Source: Lotus japonicus (Eukaryota; Streptophyta; Magnoliopsida; Fabales; Fabaceae). From it: a stretch of DNA of 64,000 nt. Both the position numbers and the translations under genes were made by a program. Within the stretch, counting starts at the first letter, position 1. The number at the start of each line of letters is the position of its first letter. This document shows positions 31,720-42,288 of the stretch, piece by piece. Location: NCBI RefSeq assembly GCF_012489685.1, contig NC_080042.1, positions 3,474,501 through 3,538,500 on the forward strand, in the 5' to 3' direction. Under the pieces are notes generated by a model. It was given only the letters and a program-made list of their open reading frames with translations, was not told the DNA's origin and made no database searches.

Positions 31720-32571
31720 TTAACTGAAGTATTGCTTTAAGTGCGAGGCGTTCCATGTTTGAGGAACCCTTTTTCCATCCAATGGTTCCAATTTGTAATC
31801 TTTGTTCCCTATGTCTCCAATCACCCTAAAAGGTCCATCCCAATTTGGCGAGAGTTTGTTGTGTTTGGTGGGTAGTGTTCTTTTCCGAAGCACCAAATCT
31901 CCCGCCTTCATCATCCTTGGCACTACCTTTGTTGCAAACTTTCGGGCGATTCTTCCTTTTCCAGCCTCATTCCTTAGATGCGCCTCTCTTTGTTCTTCGG
32001 TAACATGATTAAATTAGCTATGAAGAGGCGACGCTTTGAAGTTCTTCCGCCTAGAGACCCTTCGCCTCGTCCAGCTTTTTCTTTAAACCATTCAAGATTA
32101 CCTTGTTAGCTGATTCAGCTTGCCCATTGGTCTGAGGATGTTCTAATGACACAAACCTCATTTCAATCCCAAGATCTGCACAAAAATCTCTTGTCAAATT
32201 ACTAGTAAACTGAGTCCCATTGTCCATCACCAACGCCATAGGAACACCAAATCTGCATACTATCCTTCACCATAGGAAATTTGTGATCTTGGCGGCTGTA
32301 ATGGTTGCTAATGCTTCAGCTTCTATCCATTTAGTGAAATAATCCACCGCCACTATGATGTATTTCTTTTGCACCTTTGCTACTGGGAATGGTCCTAGAA
32401 TATCCGTCCCCCACATAGCAAATAGCCATGGTGTCATTATGGTTGTTAAGTGTTAGGGCGGGGCTTTATGTAAATCAGAAAAGACTTGGCACTTGACACA
32501 TTTTTTAACTTACTCTAGACAATCTTTCTTTGTTGTTGGCCAGTAAAACCCTACCCTCAGTACTTTTACTG
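31720..32571 (-). pseudogene. Tat integrase (core and C-terminal domain), frameshifted
   Basis: From high to low coordinates: a broken zinc-domain end near 32500, a core with 'DILGPFPVAKVQKKYIIVAV' and 'DYFTKWIEAEALATIT' near 32320-32430, 'ALVMDNGTQFTSNLTRDF' and 'EHPQTNGQAESANKVIL' at 32051-32239, which carry the D and E of the DDE triad, and a C-terminal part (31720-31923) with 'GDLVLRKRTLP', 'LSPNWDGPFRV' and 'WNASHLKQYF', the usual end of Tat pol. At least two stops lie between 32040 and 32480. Confidence 0.85.
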
Positions 32572-33728
32572 CTAAAGATCTCCCCCTATGTGGCTGGAGC
32601 ACACACCTTCGTGAACTTCTGTCATGATACTCTGGGCTTCATTAATGTCCACACATTTGAGTAATGGTGACATTATTCCCCGCCTGTATAGTTCATCGCC
32701 CACTAGTGTGTAGAAGCTGGCCTCCCTACGCCTTTCTTTTGTATTCAAATTGTCGTCTTTTGGAGGATTTTGGAGGAAACTCTTAATTGGCTCCATCCAA
32801 GAGGGCTCCCCATCTGTAATAGCCTTCACTGTCTTTAATTTTATCTCGACAAGGTCAATACTTGGGTGAGGAAGAGTTTCTTGTATGACTGTTTGATAAT
32901 TGCCTAATCGACCAGTGCAAGCCAATTTTGCCAACACGTCGGCCCGCTCATTCTGACTTCTTGGGATATGTTCTATTCTGACTTTTTCAATCTCCATCAT
33001 TAACCTGTGCACAATTTCCAAGTATTTGGAAAGTTGTGGGTCTTTTACCTGATATTCCCCTTTTACTTGTTTAGCCACCAACTGTGAATCGCCCTTGATG
33101 AATAGCCTCTAAAATCCCAACTCCACGGCGAGTCTTAATCCGACTATTAGCGCTTCATATTCTGCTTGATTGTTGCTTGCCCTGAACCCAAATTTCAACG
33201 ATTGTTCAATGGTCATCTTGTCTAGGCTTTCAATAGCTATACCCGCTTCACTTCCTTTGTCATTTGAAGATTCGTCCACAGATAAGATCCACTCACCGAA
33301 TACTCCCTCACCTTCAGTGGGCGTCATTTCCGCTACAAAGTCAATCAAATTCTAGATTGTGACAGTCCCCCTTGGCTCACACTGATGTCATACTCAAATA
33401 GTTCCACCGACCAACTGACTAATCGTCCTGATAGGTCAGGCTTTTGTAATACTTGTCTTAGAGGGATATCAGTCTTAACCTTCACCTGGAAGCTTTGAAA
33501 GTATGGTCTGAGGTGCCTTGCTGTTTTCAGAATTGCCAAAGCCGCATTTTCAATTTTTTGGTACCGTAACTCAGCGCCTTGCAAAGTATGGCTAACAAAA
33601 TAAACAATCTTGTACTTTTTCTTCTCTTCCTGAAGCAATACTGTGCTAACGGCTCTGTCGGTGACCGCCAGGTAGAGAATCAAAGGGACATCCGGAGTTG
33701 GCTTGGATAACACAGGCGGAGTTGCCAA
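32572..33728 (-). pseudogene. Tat RNase H and second (archaeal-type) RNase H
   Basis: The first RNase H (33345-33728) shows 'LILYLAVTDRAVSTVLLQEE', 'YFVSHTLQGAELRYQKIENA' and 'VKTDIPLRQVLQKPDLSGRL'. The second lies at 33348-33109 and 33081-32890: 'WILSVDESSNDKGSEAGIAI', 'SNNQAEYEALIVGLRLA', 'KGEYQVKDPQLSKYL' and 'HIPRSQNERADVLAKLA'. This is the additional RNase H typical of Tat elements; its D, E and D positions are present. The join at 33109/33081 and the join to the first domain need frame changes. Sequence to 32572 leads toward integrase ('DGEPSWMEPIKSFLQNP'). Confidence 0.85.
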
Positions 33729-33731
33729 TAA

Positions 33732-34627
33732 TTATTTTAACTTGGTAAAAGCTTGCTCGCACGATTCAGTCCATTGAAATGTTGAGCCCTTCTTTAAGCA
33801 CGTAAAGAACGGAGCCGCTTTGTCCCCCTCCATGGGAAGAAAGCGAGTAAAGCAGCAAAACGTCCCGTTAATCATTGCACTTCCTTGATATTGGCTGGAC
33901 TTTTCATTTCCAGAATCGCCTTGCATTTTTCTGGGTTTACTTCAATTCCTCTTGATGTTATCATGAACCCTAAAAACTTTCCTCCTTGAATTCCAAAGGA
34001 ACATTTTTCAGGATTCAATTTCATGCTGTATTTTCTTAACTGAGCAAAAGCTTCTTTCAGATCTTTACCATGCTCGCCCGCCTTGGGAGACTTGACGATC
34101 ATGTCATCAACATATACTTCCATGTTCCTCCCAACTTGATTCGCAAAAATTTTGTCCATCAGGCGCTGATAAGTGGCGCCCGCATTTTTTAAACCAAAGG
34201 GCATGGTTTTGTAGCAATAATTAGCCTGATTGGCAATGAATGTCGTGCTTTCTTCATCTAGGGGATGCATCATGATTTGATTATACCCGGAATAGGCGTC
34301 CATTAGGCTTAAAATTTCATTTCCATAAGCCTCATCCACCAATTTGTCAATATTGGGCAATGGATAAGAATCTTTTGGACATACTTTGTTCAGGCTCGTG
34401 TAATCCATGCACATTCTCCGCTTTCCATTAGCTTTTCTGACCATCACAACTATGGCGAGCCATGTTGGATATTGTACCTCACGAATAAACTGGGCTTTGA
34501 TTAATTTATGGGTCTTAACTTGCACCGCCTTATCCTTTTCTTCACTCGTTCGACGCCGTGCCTGTATGACCGGTTTTGCCCCTGGCCGTATGGCCAACTT
34601 GTGAGTGATTATGTTGGGGTCAATCAC
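33732..34627 (-). pseudogene. Tat reverse transcriptase with intact YVDD
   Basis: The frame at 34627-33872 is open over the palm and fingers: 'HKLAIRPGAKPVIQARRR', 'WRMCMDYTSLNKVCPKD'-like, 'LSLMDAYSGYNQIMMHP', 'YKTMPFGLKNAGATYQRLMD', 'MEVYVDDMIVKS' near 34110, and 'LGFMITSRGIEVNPEKCKAI'. The thumb follows in another frame (33732-33926). The catalytic Asp pair is intact, so this is the best-preserved enzyme of the element, but the polyprotein as a whole is broken. Confidence 0.88.
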
Positions 34628-34645
34628 TGGTACGTCATTGATCGT

Positions 34646-35593
34646 CTAAGAAAATAAATCCAAATTGTCGCCCAACAAGGCGATTAACTGCTCTTCTTGG
34701 TCCTCTGACAAACCACTTCCAATCTTCAAAATCTTGTCTTTGACTTTAGCTGATTTAGTTTCTTCCAAAGGCTGAGGGCGGAGGTCATCAATGTCATCTC
34801 TCGGGTCCAAAGTAAATTCCTCTTGCGGAAAGATCTCGGTGATTCTATGGCTTTCCTTAGCGGCCTTCTTTCCATAAAGAGCTACACTTCTAAGGTAGCA
34901 TTCCCTGGCCGCCTCTTGGTCTACACGTAAAATTCCAAACTTGCCATTGCACGCTGGATATTTGATGGTCTGGTGGGCAGTGGAAATTACTGCGCACAAC
35001 TTGTTAAGCGTATCTCGGCCGAGTAGAGCATTATAGTTTGCTCGGCAGGCGAGAACAAGGTACTTGACTTGGAATTTTTTGACGAAATCTCCTTCGCCAA
35101 AAACGGTTGGAATTTCCACATAGCCCCGTACATTCACACGATCACCCGTGAAACCAACAAGGGTTCCTGGGTAAGGCTTCAAGTCTGACTCTTTGAGTCC
35201 CAAACGGTCGAATGCGTCGCCATAAATGATGTCCGCCGATGACCCTTGATCAAGGAACACCTTTTTGGTTTTATAGTTGTTGATCCTGATGGTGACCACA
35301 ATGGGATCGTTGTCATGCGGAATCACATGCGCAAAATCTTGTGGAGTAAATGTGATTGGGGAATGATTTAACAAGCACGCTCCCTCGGACGCCTTATGTA
35401 CTGAATGTACCGTCGCCACATGCCTCTTCCTAGCTTTGCTTGAAAGCTCTCCTCCGCCAAATCCCTCTGCAATGGATGAACACTCCCCAATAGGTTCTCC
35501 TAATTCCTCTACCACTTCTTTGCTTTTTCCTTTGTCAATCTGAGCCGCCTTGGCGGGCTCCTGAACAGAGGTATCTTTGATAAAATTTTCCAA
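34646..35593 (-). pseudogene. Tat gag-pol linker and aspartic protease
   Basis: The long open frame starts 'MENFIKDTSVQEPAKAAQ' and includes 'KARKRHVATVHSVH', 'SPITFTPQDFAHVIPHDNDP', the protease motif 'VFLDQGSSADIIYGDAF' and 'NALLGRDTLNKL'. The latter two correspond to the flap and second conserved region of a retropepsin. The counterpart in the plus-strand copy starts at about 63741. Confidence 0.82.
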
Positions 35594-35596
35594 GTG

Positions 35597-36829
35597 TCAT
35601 GCCTTGATTAAGCGATCAATTTCCCGTCGTAAAGTCCAAGAATTGTAAGTAGTGTGCCCCAGAGCTCTGTGAAATTCACACCACATGTTAGTAACTACAC
35701 TAGTCGGTGGCAACCTAGGAGGCGGTGGATATTGTCCCACAATTGTTTGTCCGACCGCTCGCAGGATCGTACTTAGTGGGGCATTCAGCTTTGTTAATGG
35801 TGCTGCATTTGGCGATGAAGCTGGTTGAGCCCTTTGTCCCGAGGAAACTCCCTGATTGTTCCTATGCCAAGTATTGCTTTCAAATCCTGACTTAGCATGT
35901 TGGTAAGGTCCCGGTCTAGGCTGGCGAGGGGTAGGCGCAGGCCTTGAATCTTTTCCTGCCTGAGGTTTTTCCAATGGAGTTGCTCCTGGCTGAATGTTCT
36001 TTCTCCAATCCTCTCTTTCCTTTTTATTTTGATCATCTTGCTCAATCAGAATAAACTCTCGCTCTCAAATCCATCATGTCGCGAGCTGGGCGAGAATTGA
36101 GTCAAAAAATTTGTAGACAAACCAGTGAAATTATCTATTGAAAATGGTGGCTGCTTTATAAACCACGTTATCGCCATACCCTTGAATGTTGAGGGAAATA
36201 ACCTACATTTCACTGCATCAGTCCCCCCCCCAATAACCATCTTGGTATTGAAATACCTTAAGTGCTTCATGGGGTCAGAATCGCCTGAATAGGCGTCCAA
36301 AGTCATGGTCTGTAGATGTTCTGGTATCTCTACGGTCGTAACAGCGGGCACAAAGGGCTGGAACTCGACTACGTCTTCAGCGTCCACGCGCTGCCCCGAC
36401 CTAACGTCCTTCATTTGATTTAAGTGTTCCACCTGAACTTGTAAATGTTCATTCTGGCGTTGGACGTTTTGCAAGGTATTTAACATGTGTTTCAAAGCTA
36501 CTGGCGTGATGCCTGTTATGACTTCGTTCTCTTTCACAGGATCTTTCGCCTTTCACATCATCCAAATTGATGTGTACCGGCTCCGGCTGGCGTCGCCGGA
36601 GGCCGAGATCAGACTTAGCAACCAGATCTGAGGGTTTACCTGGAGTAGGCCCAACTGTCAAAGAGGGACGCGAGCGCGCCACCGACTGAGCATCCTCCGA
36701 GGAAGCCTCCTGTTCTGGCTCAAAATGTACCACCTGATGTTCAATCTGATCGCCACCACGTCCGCCGTGACGACCACCACCACGACGGCGGTAATCACAA
36801 CGACCAACACCACATGATCGAGTTTCCAT
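35597..36829 (-). pseudogene. Tat gag, frameshifted
   Basis: It starts at ATG 36829 with 'METRSCGVGRCDYRRRGGGR', nearly the same as the start at 62287 (METRSCGVGRRD). A region with 'VITGITPVALKHMLNTLQ' and a coiled coil follows, then the retrotransposon gag domain ('MTLDAYSGDSDPMKHLRYF', 'CRLFPSTFKGMAITWF'). Part of the capsid C-terminus is missing at about 36046-36070 compared with the plus-strand copy (which has 'ISIHQQPGEKLKTYMARF'). The tail has 'HRALGHTTYNSWTLRREIDR', the relic of a zinc-binding segment. Frames change at about 36510, 36045 and 35900. Confidence 0.82.
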
Positions 36830-36876
36830 CAGCTAAAACTCCACCTCTCTACGTCAGAAGTAGATCTAGGTCAGAG

Positions 36877-36892
36877 CCACAGACGACGCCAA
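36877..36892 (-). other. Primer binding site of the Tat element (minus strand)
   Basis: On the minus strand TTGGCGTCGTCTGTGG directly follows the LTR end ACA. The plus-strand copy has TTGACGCCGTCTGTGG; each differs from the usual TTGGCGCCGTCTGTGG at one site. Confidence 0.8.
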
Positions 36893-37322
36893 TGTTCCGT
36901 GTTAGAGCTTACTTAAGTATAAAGGGTACAGTGACTAAACCCTAGCAGCGCACAAATACAAATATGATGCAATAATAGGAAATATTCTCATTAATGGTAA
37001 AAAAGGTGTCAGATACAAGGTAAGGACCCCTTTTATAGTGGGTGTGGTCTTCATCTAGATGATTCCTACATTTGGGCCTCTACAATCAAGGCCCAAATTC
37101 CTATGCAAATAAGACAAATCCAAAAGAATCTGCCAATCGGCAAGATGGACCACCAGTAAGAGGACGAGCCACAGTCCGTTCATCACCGCCCGTGTCTCTA
37201 AGATCAATGTCTCGCCCTAATCTGTTGGTGTCATGGGCGGGCATAAGATAGCTTATGTCCCGCCCGGTCCAGCTAGCCTCCAAAAAGAACACATTTTTCT
37301 TCTTCCTCCAAAGCATTTTTCA
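36893..37322 (-). repeat. 5' LTR of the minus-strand Tat element
   Basis: Read on minus it contains 'GGACCGGGCGGG', 'AGATTCTTTTGGATTTGTC', 'TTGGGCCTTGATTGTAGAGG' and a TATA-like 'CACTATAAAAGGGGTC', and ends GGAACA. These match the LTR at 61738-62223. The outer end is uncertain by some tens of bases because no TSD can be checked. Confidence 0.75.
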
Positions 37323-37338
37323 CTTTAAAAAAAAAACA

Positions 37339-37518
37339 GACTTGTCGGTCGAACCGAGCCAGGCCGAGTCACCGGTTTTTTGATTAAACCAGCCGAGTTG
37401 CAACGGTTCATACCGAGTCAATTGAATGGTCGATCGGATGTGTGGCTCGGACCGGTCAGGGGTCCGGTTCACGGTCCAACTGGTCGAACTGGCCGATCTG
37501 AGCCGAGTTTAATAACAC
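37339..37518. mobile_element. Scrap of a DNA transposon or MITE with 'CCGGTTC' repeats
   Basis: Read on minus it starts 'CAGTGTTATTAAACTCGG' and is full of 'CCGGT', 'GGTTCGAC' and 'AACTGG' words. This style ('CAGTG-TTTTAAAA...CCGG...') is common in hAT-like non-autonomous elements of plants. Only one end is visible; it lies between the Tat LTR and the copia sequence. Confidence 0.35.
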
Positions 37519-38602
37519 TGCTCTTATGGCTTCTTCAATTATGATCTTCTGCATACTCTTGAGATTGAGATGCCCCAATTTTTGATGCTACAGGTTTATC
37601 TCATCTTCTTTAGTTATCAAGCATCTTGAGATTTGAGACTTCTCTTGTGAAATCCACATGTAACAATTATATATTGATCTGACTCCTCTCATTAGCACTT
37701 CTTGATCATCTGTAGTTACTACACATTCTGTTTTGTTGAACTACACATCAAGGCCTTGATCACAGAGTTGACTTATGTTGATTAGATTAGCAGTTAACCC
37801 TTTAACAAGTATCACGTCAATCAAATCAAGAGATCCAGAACCTACAAGCCTTCCAATTCCCTTGATCTTTCCTTTGGCTCCATATCCAAAATTGACATAG
37901 CTGCTAGAGTGACCCTTGATATCTTCCAGATAGCTCCTGTCTACCGTCATGTCTCTTGAGCATCCACTATCAAAATACCAGTCTTCCCTTGATGAAGCTC
38001 TGAAGGATGTGTGAGAAATAAGGCTTGAAAACTCACCCTTGGGCTTCCATTGCTTCCTCACATGTGTACTTTCTGAAGTTCTTGACTGATTTGGTGTCTG
38101 AGGATAACCATATAGCTTGAAGCAGTAAGGCCTTATATGACCATTTCTCCCACAATAATGACATCTCCATGGGGTGCTTTTGACACTTTTGTACTGAGGA
38201 GTCATATGTTGAGGCACATGTTGGGACATCTGTCCTGACAACATACAGTTGCTTGGTTTCTTGAAATCAGATTGTGTTGCAGCAGCTACAGATTTCTTTG
38301 ATCCCTTCTAACCTTCCTTGTTAGCAGCCATGTAGTCAAAACCAATACCCTTCAAACTTCTCCCTTGGTGGCTTGTTCTTCAGAGAAGTTACTTCCTCTT
38401 GTAACCCTGCATTAATACCCATCAAATTTACCTTTTCAAGAGTATCAATATCTTCCAACTTTGATTTCCAGTCATCAAGCTCTTCTTTCAGCTTAATACT
38501 GATCTTATACCGTTTTTCTTTTCGAGAAGTTAGTTGTTCTCTTTCACTTTCCTGCTCTCTCACACGTTTACATGCTTCCTTCCACTTGTTATGCAGTAAC
38601 AT
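37519..38602 (-). pseudogene. SIRE gag end, aspartic protease and GAG-pre-integrase region
   Basis: From 38602 downward: a coiled coil ('KWKEACKRVREQESEREQLT'), a stop-containing linker near 38300, a zinc knuckle CHYCGRNGHIRPYC, and the protease motif 'WYFDSGCSRDMT' (the canonical copia form is DSGCSRHMT, so His is replaced by Asp). 'GKIKGIGRLVGSGSLDLIDV' and 'GLTANLINISQLCDQGLDV' follow, then a stop at about 37741. The pre-integrase 'LGHLNLKSMQKI' lies near 37560 and ends at the Tat/hAT border. Confidence 0.85.
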
Positions 38603-39702
38603 ATGTCTCTGCTAGCTCTCCATCTGTTATATCATCATCACTAGTGTCAGGTTCATCAATCATTCCAGAGAAAGCAGTAACCTTGTTATCAGAAACCTCA
38701 TCTTTCTCATCTGGCCAGGTTACCACCATGCCTTTCTTCTGCTTTTTAAGATAGGTAGCACATTCAGTTCTAATGTGACCATAACCTTCACATTCATGAC
38801 ACTGCACTTCTCTATTCTGACCAAATTTGTTTTCCTCTTTGGTCTTTCGTTGAAAATTAGAGGATTTAGAGTTGTCGAATTTCATGTTCTGGACATTAGA
38901 CCTTGTTCTCCTGTCAATCTTTCTCAGTGCTCTATTAAATTTTCTACCAAGACGAGCTAGAGCTTCAGAGAGGTTTTCACTTTCACAATCAATATCATCA
39001 TCCTCATCAGTGTTTGACACAAAAGCAATACTCTTGTTTTTCTTCTCAGTCTTGTCACCAAAGGTTAGCTCATATGTTTGCAGATAACCAATGAGTTCAT
39101 CAACATTCAAGCTACCGATGTCCTGAGCTTCCTCAATTGCAGTGACTTTCATGGCAAATTTCTTGGGCAAAGACCTCAATATTTTCGTCACAAGCTTCTC
39201 ATCTGACATAGGTTCTCCCAAAGCAAAAGATGAATTGGAAAAGTCACGTACACGCATATGAAATTCTGAGATTGTTTCCTCTTTAGTCATCCTCATGTTC
39301 TCAAACTGAGTAGTAAGCATTTGAAGTCTTGACATTCTCACCCTAGTAGTTCCTTCATGTGGAAATTTCAGAATATCCTAGGCTACCTTAGCAACATTAC
39401 AGGTATTGATAAGTTTAAAATATTCTTGTCAACACCATTGAAGATGGCATTCAAAGCTTTTGAGTTTCCTAGAGCAGCTTCATCTTCTTCTTTTGTCCAT
39501 TTTCTTCAGGTTTTTCAGCAGTCGCGATTGAACTCCCTACAGTTTGTTCCTTGGTGGGATGTTTCCAACCTTTGACAATTGCTTTTCAAGTCTTGTTATC
39601 AATTGACTTGAGAAAGGTTGTCATGCACACTTTCTAGTAGTCATAATTAGCATCATCCAGAATGGCTGGCCTGTTGACTGATCCTCCCTCCTTATTATCC
39701 AT
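38589..39702 (-). pseudogene. SIRE gag (UBN2-type capsid with CCHC knuckle)
   Basis: The start is ATG 39702 ('MDNKEGGSVNRPAILDDANY'). The N-terminal part (39702-39350) has several stops. The frame at 39341-38589 is open: 'TTQFENMRMTKEETISEFHM', 'FALGEPMSDEKLVTKILRSL', 'IGSLNVDELIGYLQTYE', then an acidic stretch, a basic stretch and the knuckle CHECEGYGHIRTEC. This is the gag_pre/UBN2 type of capsid of SIRE elements. The coiled coil that follows overlaps in another frame from 38602. Confidence 0.85.
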
Positions 39703-39753
39703 GAGAATTGAATCTATTTTCCTTGGAGCTCACCCAACCAGAACAGGGTGCTT

Positions 39754-39765
39754 GCTCTGATGCCA
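39754..39765 (-). other. Primer binding site of the SIRE element
   Basis: On minus TGGCATCAGAGC, one base off the initiator-Met PBS TGGTATCAGAGC. Confidence 0.85.
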
Positions 39766-39767
39766 AT

Positions 39768-40650
39768 TGAAATTCTTGTTCCTTTAAGACTGATGTTCTA
39801 CACGATGCTGGAACAACATGGTCGACAAGCGATCAACAATAAAACAAAAACAAAACTTAAAATCATAAGAACCACAACGCAAGAGTTGTTAACCCGGTTC
39901 GGTGAAACTCCAACTACGTCTGGAGGATTTTCACCCAAAGAAAGGAAATCCACTATCTCAAGATATAGGAACTACAGACACTCATGAACACCTCAGCTCA
40001 TAGATCTCTTCCTAATCTACCCAGCGTATTTCTATTTTGTATTTCCCCCCAAGTATGAGAGTGCCTCTCAATTTCTCTCCATCACTACCACACTGATTGG
40101 TAAGAACAAACAACGATAATATTTTTAACACTTAAACAACACATAACACAACCTTGCCTTATAGAATCAATGAGCAAAGTTTGTTCACAACCAAAAAAGG
40201 ACTAAGACAAACAACAATCCTAAAACACTTGATCTTCTCTCTCAAAGCAACAATAGTCTTCAGGTTTTAGGTTTTCATATTTATATACTTCAGCAACGGC
40301 ACTAGGGTTTGCAGAGGCTGAAGAAATAGTCCAACAACAACAAATCCAAACACAATTTTCCAAGATTATATTTGCATTACAAATCAATCCATCATTAAAA
40401 CAATAGAGAAAAATCTTCAATGAGAGATTGTCTCAATAAATAAATTTGCCCACATTAAATGAAACTACGGTACAGCTACTTGAACCGCAAGTAACCACAA
40501 AACCACTCTTCATCAGATTTTCAGGGCATACATAAGTACGGGACATAAGTACGGGACTAATATCCTGTGCTACACATAGGCGAATGCCACAACATCTGCT
40601 TCAACATCAGGTTGTTTTTTACAAAATACAAGACAACCACTAGAACAACA
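39768..40650 (-). repeat. 5' LTR of the SIRE element
   Basis: It is 883 bp and corresponds to 23824-24689. On minus, 'GAAGTATATAAATATG' near 40275-40290 is a TATA-like element. Confidence 0.82.
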
Positions 40651-41655
40651 CCTACGTTCCATAGACATCAATCTTTTAATCAAGTTATTTTCATCCCCTT
40701 GATATGTAACACCTAATTCCTTAGCCAAAGCCCATAATTTCCTTGCTTCAGCCTTCGTATTATTAACGCAGAATAAGCGATTACAGTTCATAATTTCAGC
40801 ATCAGACATGGATGAACACAGAGAATGAATCTGGAACCTTACCTTTCTCATTTCTGCAGTTTGGCTTGACCCCACAGAATTACTTCTGGCGAGCTGGGCA
40901 CCTTGCAACTGAGTTTCGATTTCCTTGGAGCATCCACGCGTTGGCACCACTTCAGAACTTCTGTCTGAATTTACCAAAAATCTTTTTTTTTCATTGTCGT
41001 TGGAATGGTTTTCCTCCCCATCCTCTCTACTGTTTGACTCCCACTCAGAAATAGATTCGTTAGTTGCTGATATTGAAGGTTTTTTAAGACCAAGCCTTTT
41101 TTTAAATCTGACAAGCCAACCGCTGATTCAGCAACAAAGCTTGAATCTGGACAAACATTGACCCCAACCTATGACTCTGATTCAAAATCTCTTATGACGT
41201 CTGAAACGAACCCAGCGCTGTCGTCATCGCCCCCAAAAATCCAGATTCTGGATTCTAACCCGTTTAATCAACGAGATTGATTCCATCTGCTGTGTTCTAA
41301 CAAGAAGCCTTGCAGAATTGATTTTAGACAAGTTTACAGTTCGATCATCAATCTGCATCAGACTTCCAAAGCTTTGAACCAATTTCTCAAAACAATTTTG
41401 ATTCCATACGTGTAAAGGGGATCCTTCACACCGAATCCATGATTGTCTTGATCGAGGGACAAGTGATGGTTTACATGGTTCAATGGTCTCGAAGGCCTCA
41501 AGCAACCAATCTTCTTCTTCCTTCAGGAACGCAACCATGGCAGCTACTGATTCCCCTGTTAAAAAATCAAATTGTCCCCCATAGGTCTAGCCTGAACAAG
41601 ACAGGATCCCACAAGGAAATTATCCGTGATCATCTGTAGCTTGCTAGCATCACGA

Positions 41656-41945
41656 ATCCACCCTACTAGACTGGGCGAGACCCTAGAGTCCCTCGCCCAG
41701 GCGCGCCAGCCTGGGGAGACATGCAAGCCCGGGAGTTGGGCCTCACCCGGGAGGCCCAACTGGCCCATTAGGAGAAGTTAGGGGCGTCAAGCCCAACCCC
41801 CGAATCTATAAATAGGGAGCGGTTATCAATTGTAAGGGACTCTTAGCTCATTTGAGAAATACAAGCTTAAAATTTTCAGTTACTTTCTCTCTCTAAGCGG
41901 TTACGCTTTTACTCTCTCTAGATTCTCACATCACGATCCTCTCAC
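41656..41945 (+). repeat. LTR-like insertion with TATA box inside the LINE ORF1
   Basis: The LINE reading breaks at both sides of this stretch. It contains inverted GC-rich words ('CCCGGGAG...CACCCGGGAGG'), 'TCTATAAATAGGGAGC' at about 41804-41820, and 'AGAAATACAAGCTTAAAATT', a style seen in Tat-type LTRs. Exact ends and target duplication are not clear. Confidence 0.45.
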
Positions 41946-42288
41946 TATTGGTACCGTACCTCATCTCTATGTTCTTGGATAGAACACCTACAAAGCTCTG
42001 CTGCAGCCAGGCCACCGGAGCTTCCTCCTGCTTGATTTCGATGTCAAAGCTACGTTGTATCACCAGTTCTTTCCTCCTCTCCTGCTCAATGCTTACCACC
42101 TTAGCCTTTCGTTGCCTATCACCTCCCTACAGAAGGACCTCTACATAGACTTGCCTATGTGTATCTCCTTAGCTTTCGGTCCGTTCACCCTAGTGCTATC
42201 ACCAGGGATCCCCTTCGAAGAAGTACCCTTACCTTTCTCAAATCTTGTTTAGTTAACATAAAGCTTTCGTCCTCCAACATAGATATTT

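Larger units (their letters stand above)
30708..37322 (-). mobile_element. Tat-type Ty3/gypsy element, minus strand, 3' end deleted
   Basis: Read on the minus strand: LTR (36893-37322), PBS, gag, protease, RT, RNase H, second RNase H, integrase, then an antisense extra ORF truncated at 30708 directly against copia integrase. No 3' LTR is present. The dual RNase H and the antisense ORF are hallmarks of the Tat branch. Its gag is very similar to that of the plus-strand copy starting at 62287. Stops and frameshifts occur in every domain. Confidence 0.85.
23824..40650 (-). mobile_element. SIRE/Maximus-type Ty1/copia element, minus strand, with nested insertions
   Basis: Read on the minus strand the order is 5' LTR (39768-40650), PBS, gag, protease, integrase, RT, RNase H, an envelope-like ORF, purine tract, and 3' LTR (23824-24689). 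Gene order and the extra ORF after pol are those of the SIRE group. Two insertions interrupt it: a Tat element (30708-37322 plus a hAT-like scrap) and a solo SIRE LTR (24895-26102). Its own flanks do not give a clean duplication: CCTAC follows 40650, whereas GGTTT precedes 23824 (TCTAC lies six bases further out). The LTRs differ by an estimated 10-15%, so the copy is old. Confidence 0.85.

Noticed and set aside
23813..40655. TSD for the SIRE element (TCTAC versus CCTAC)
   Set aside because: The near match requires moving the left LTR border by six bases and still has one mismatch, so I do not claim a target duplication.
41948..42252. Plus-strand ORFs of about 65 codons
   Set aside because: They are antisense shadows of LINE ORF1, which reads better on the minus strand.
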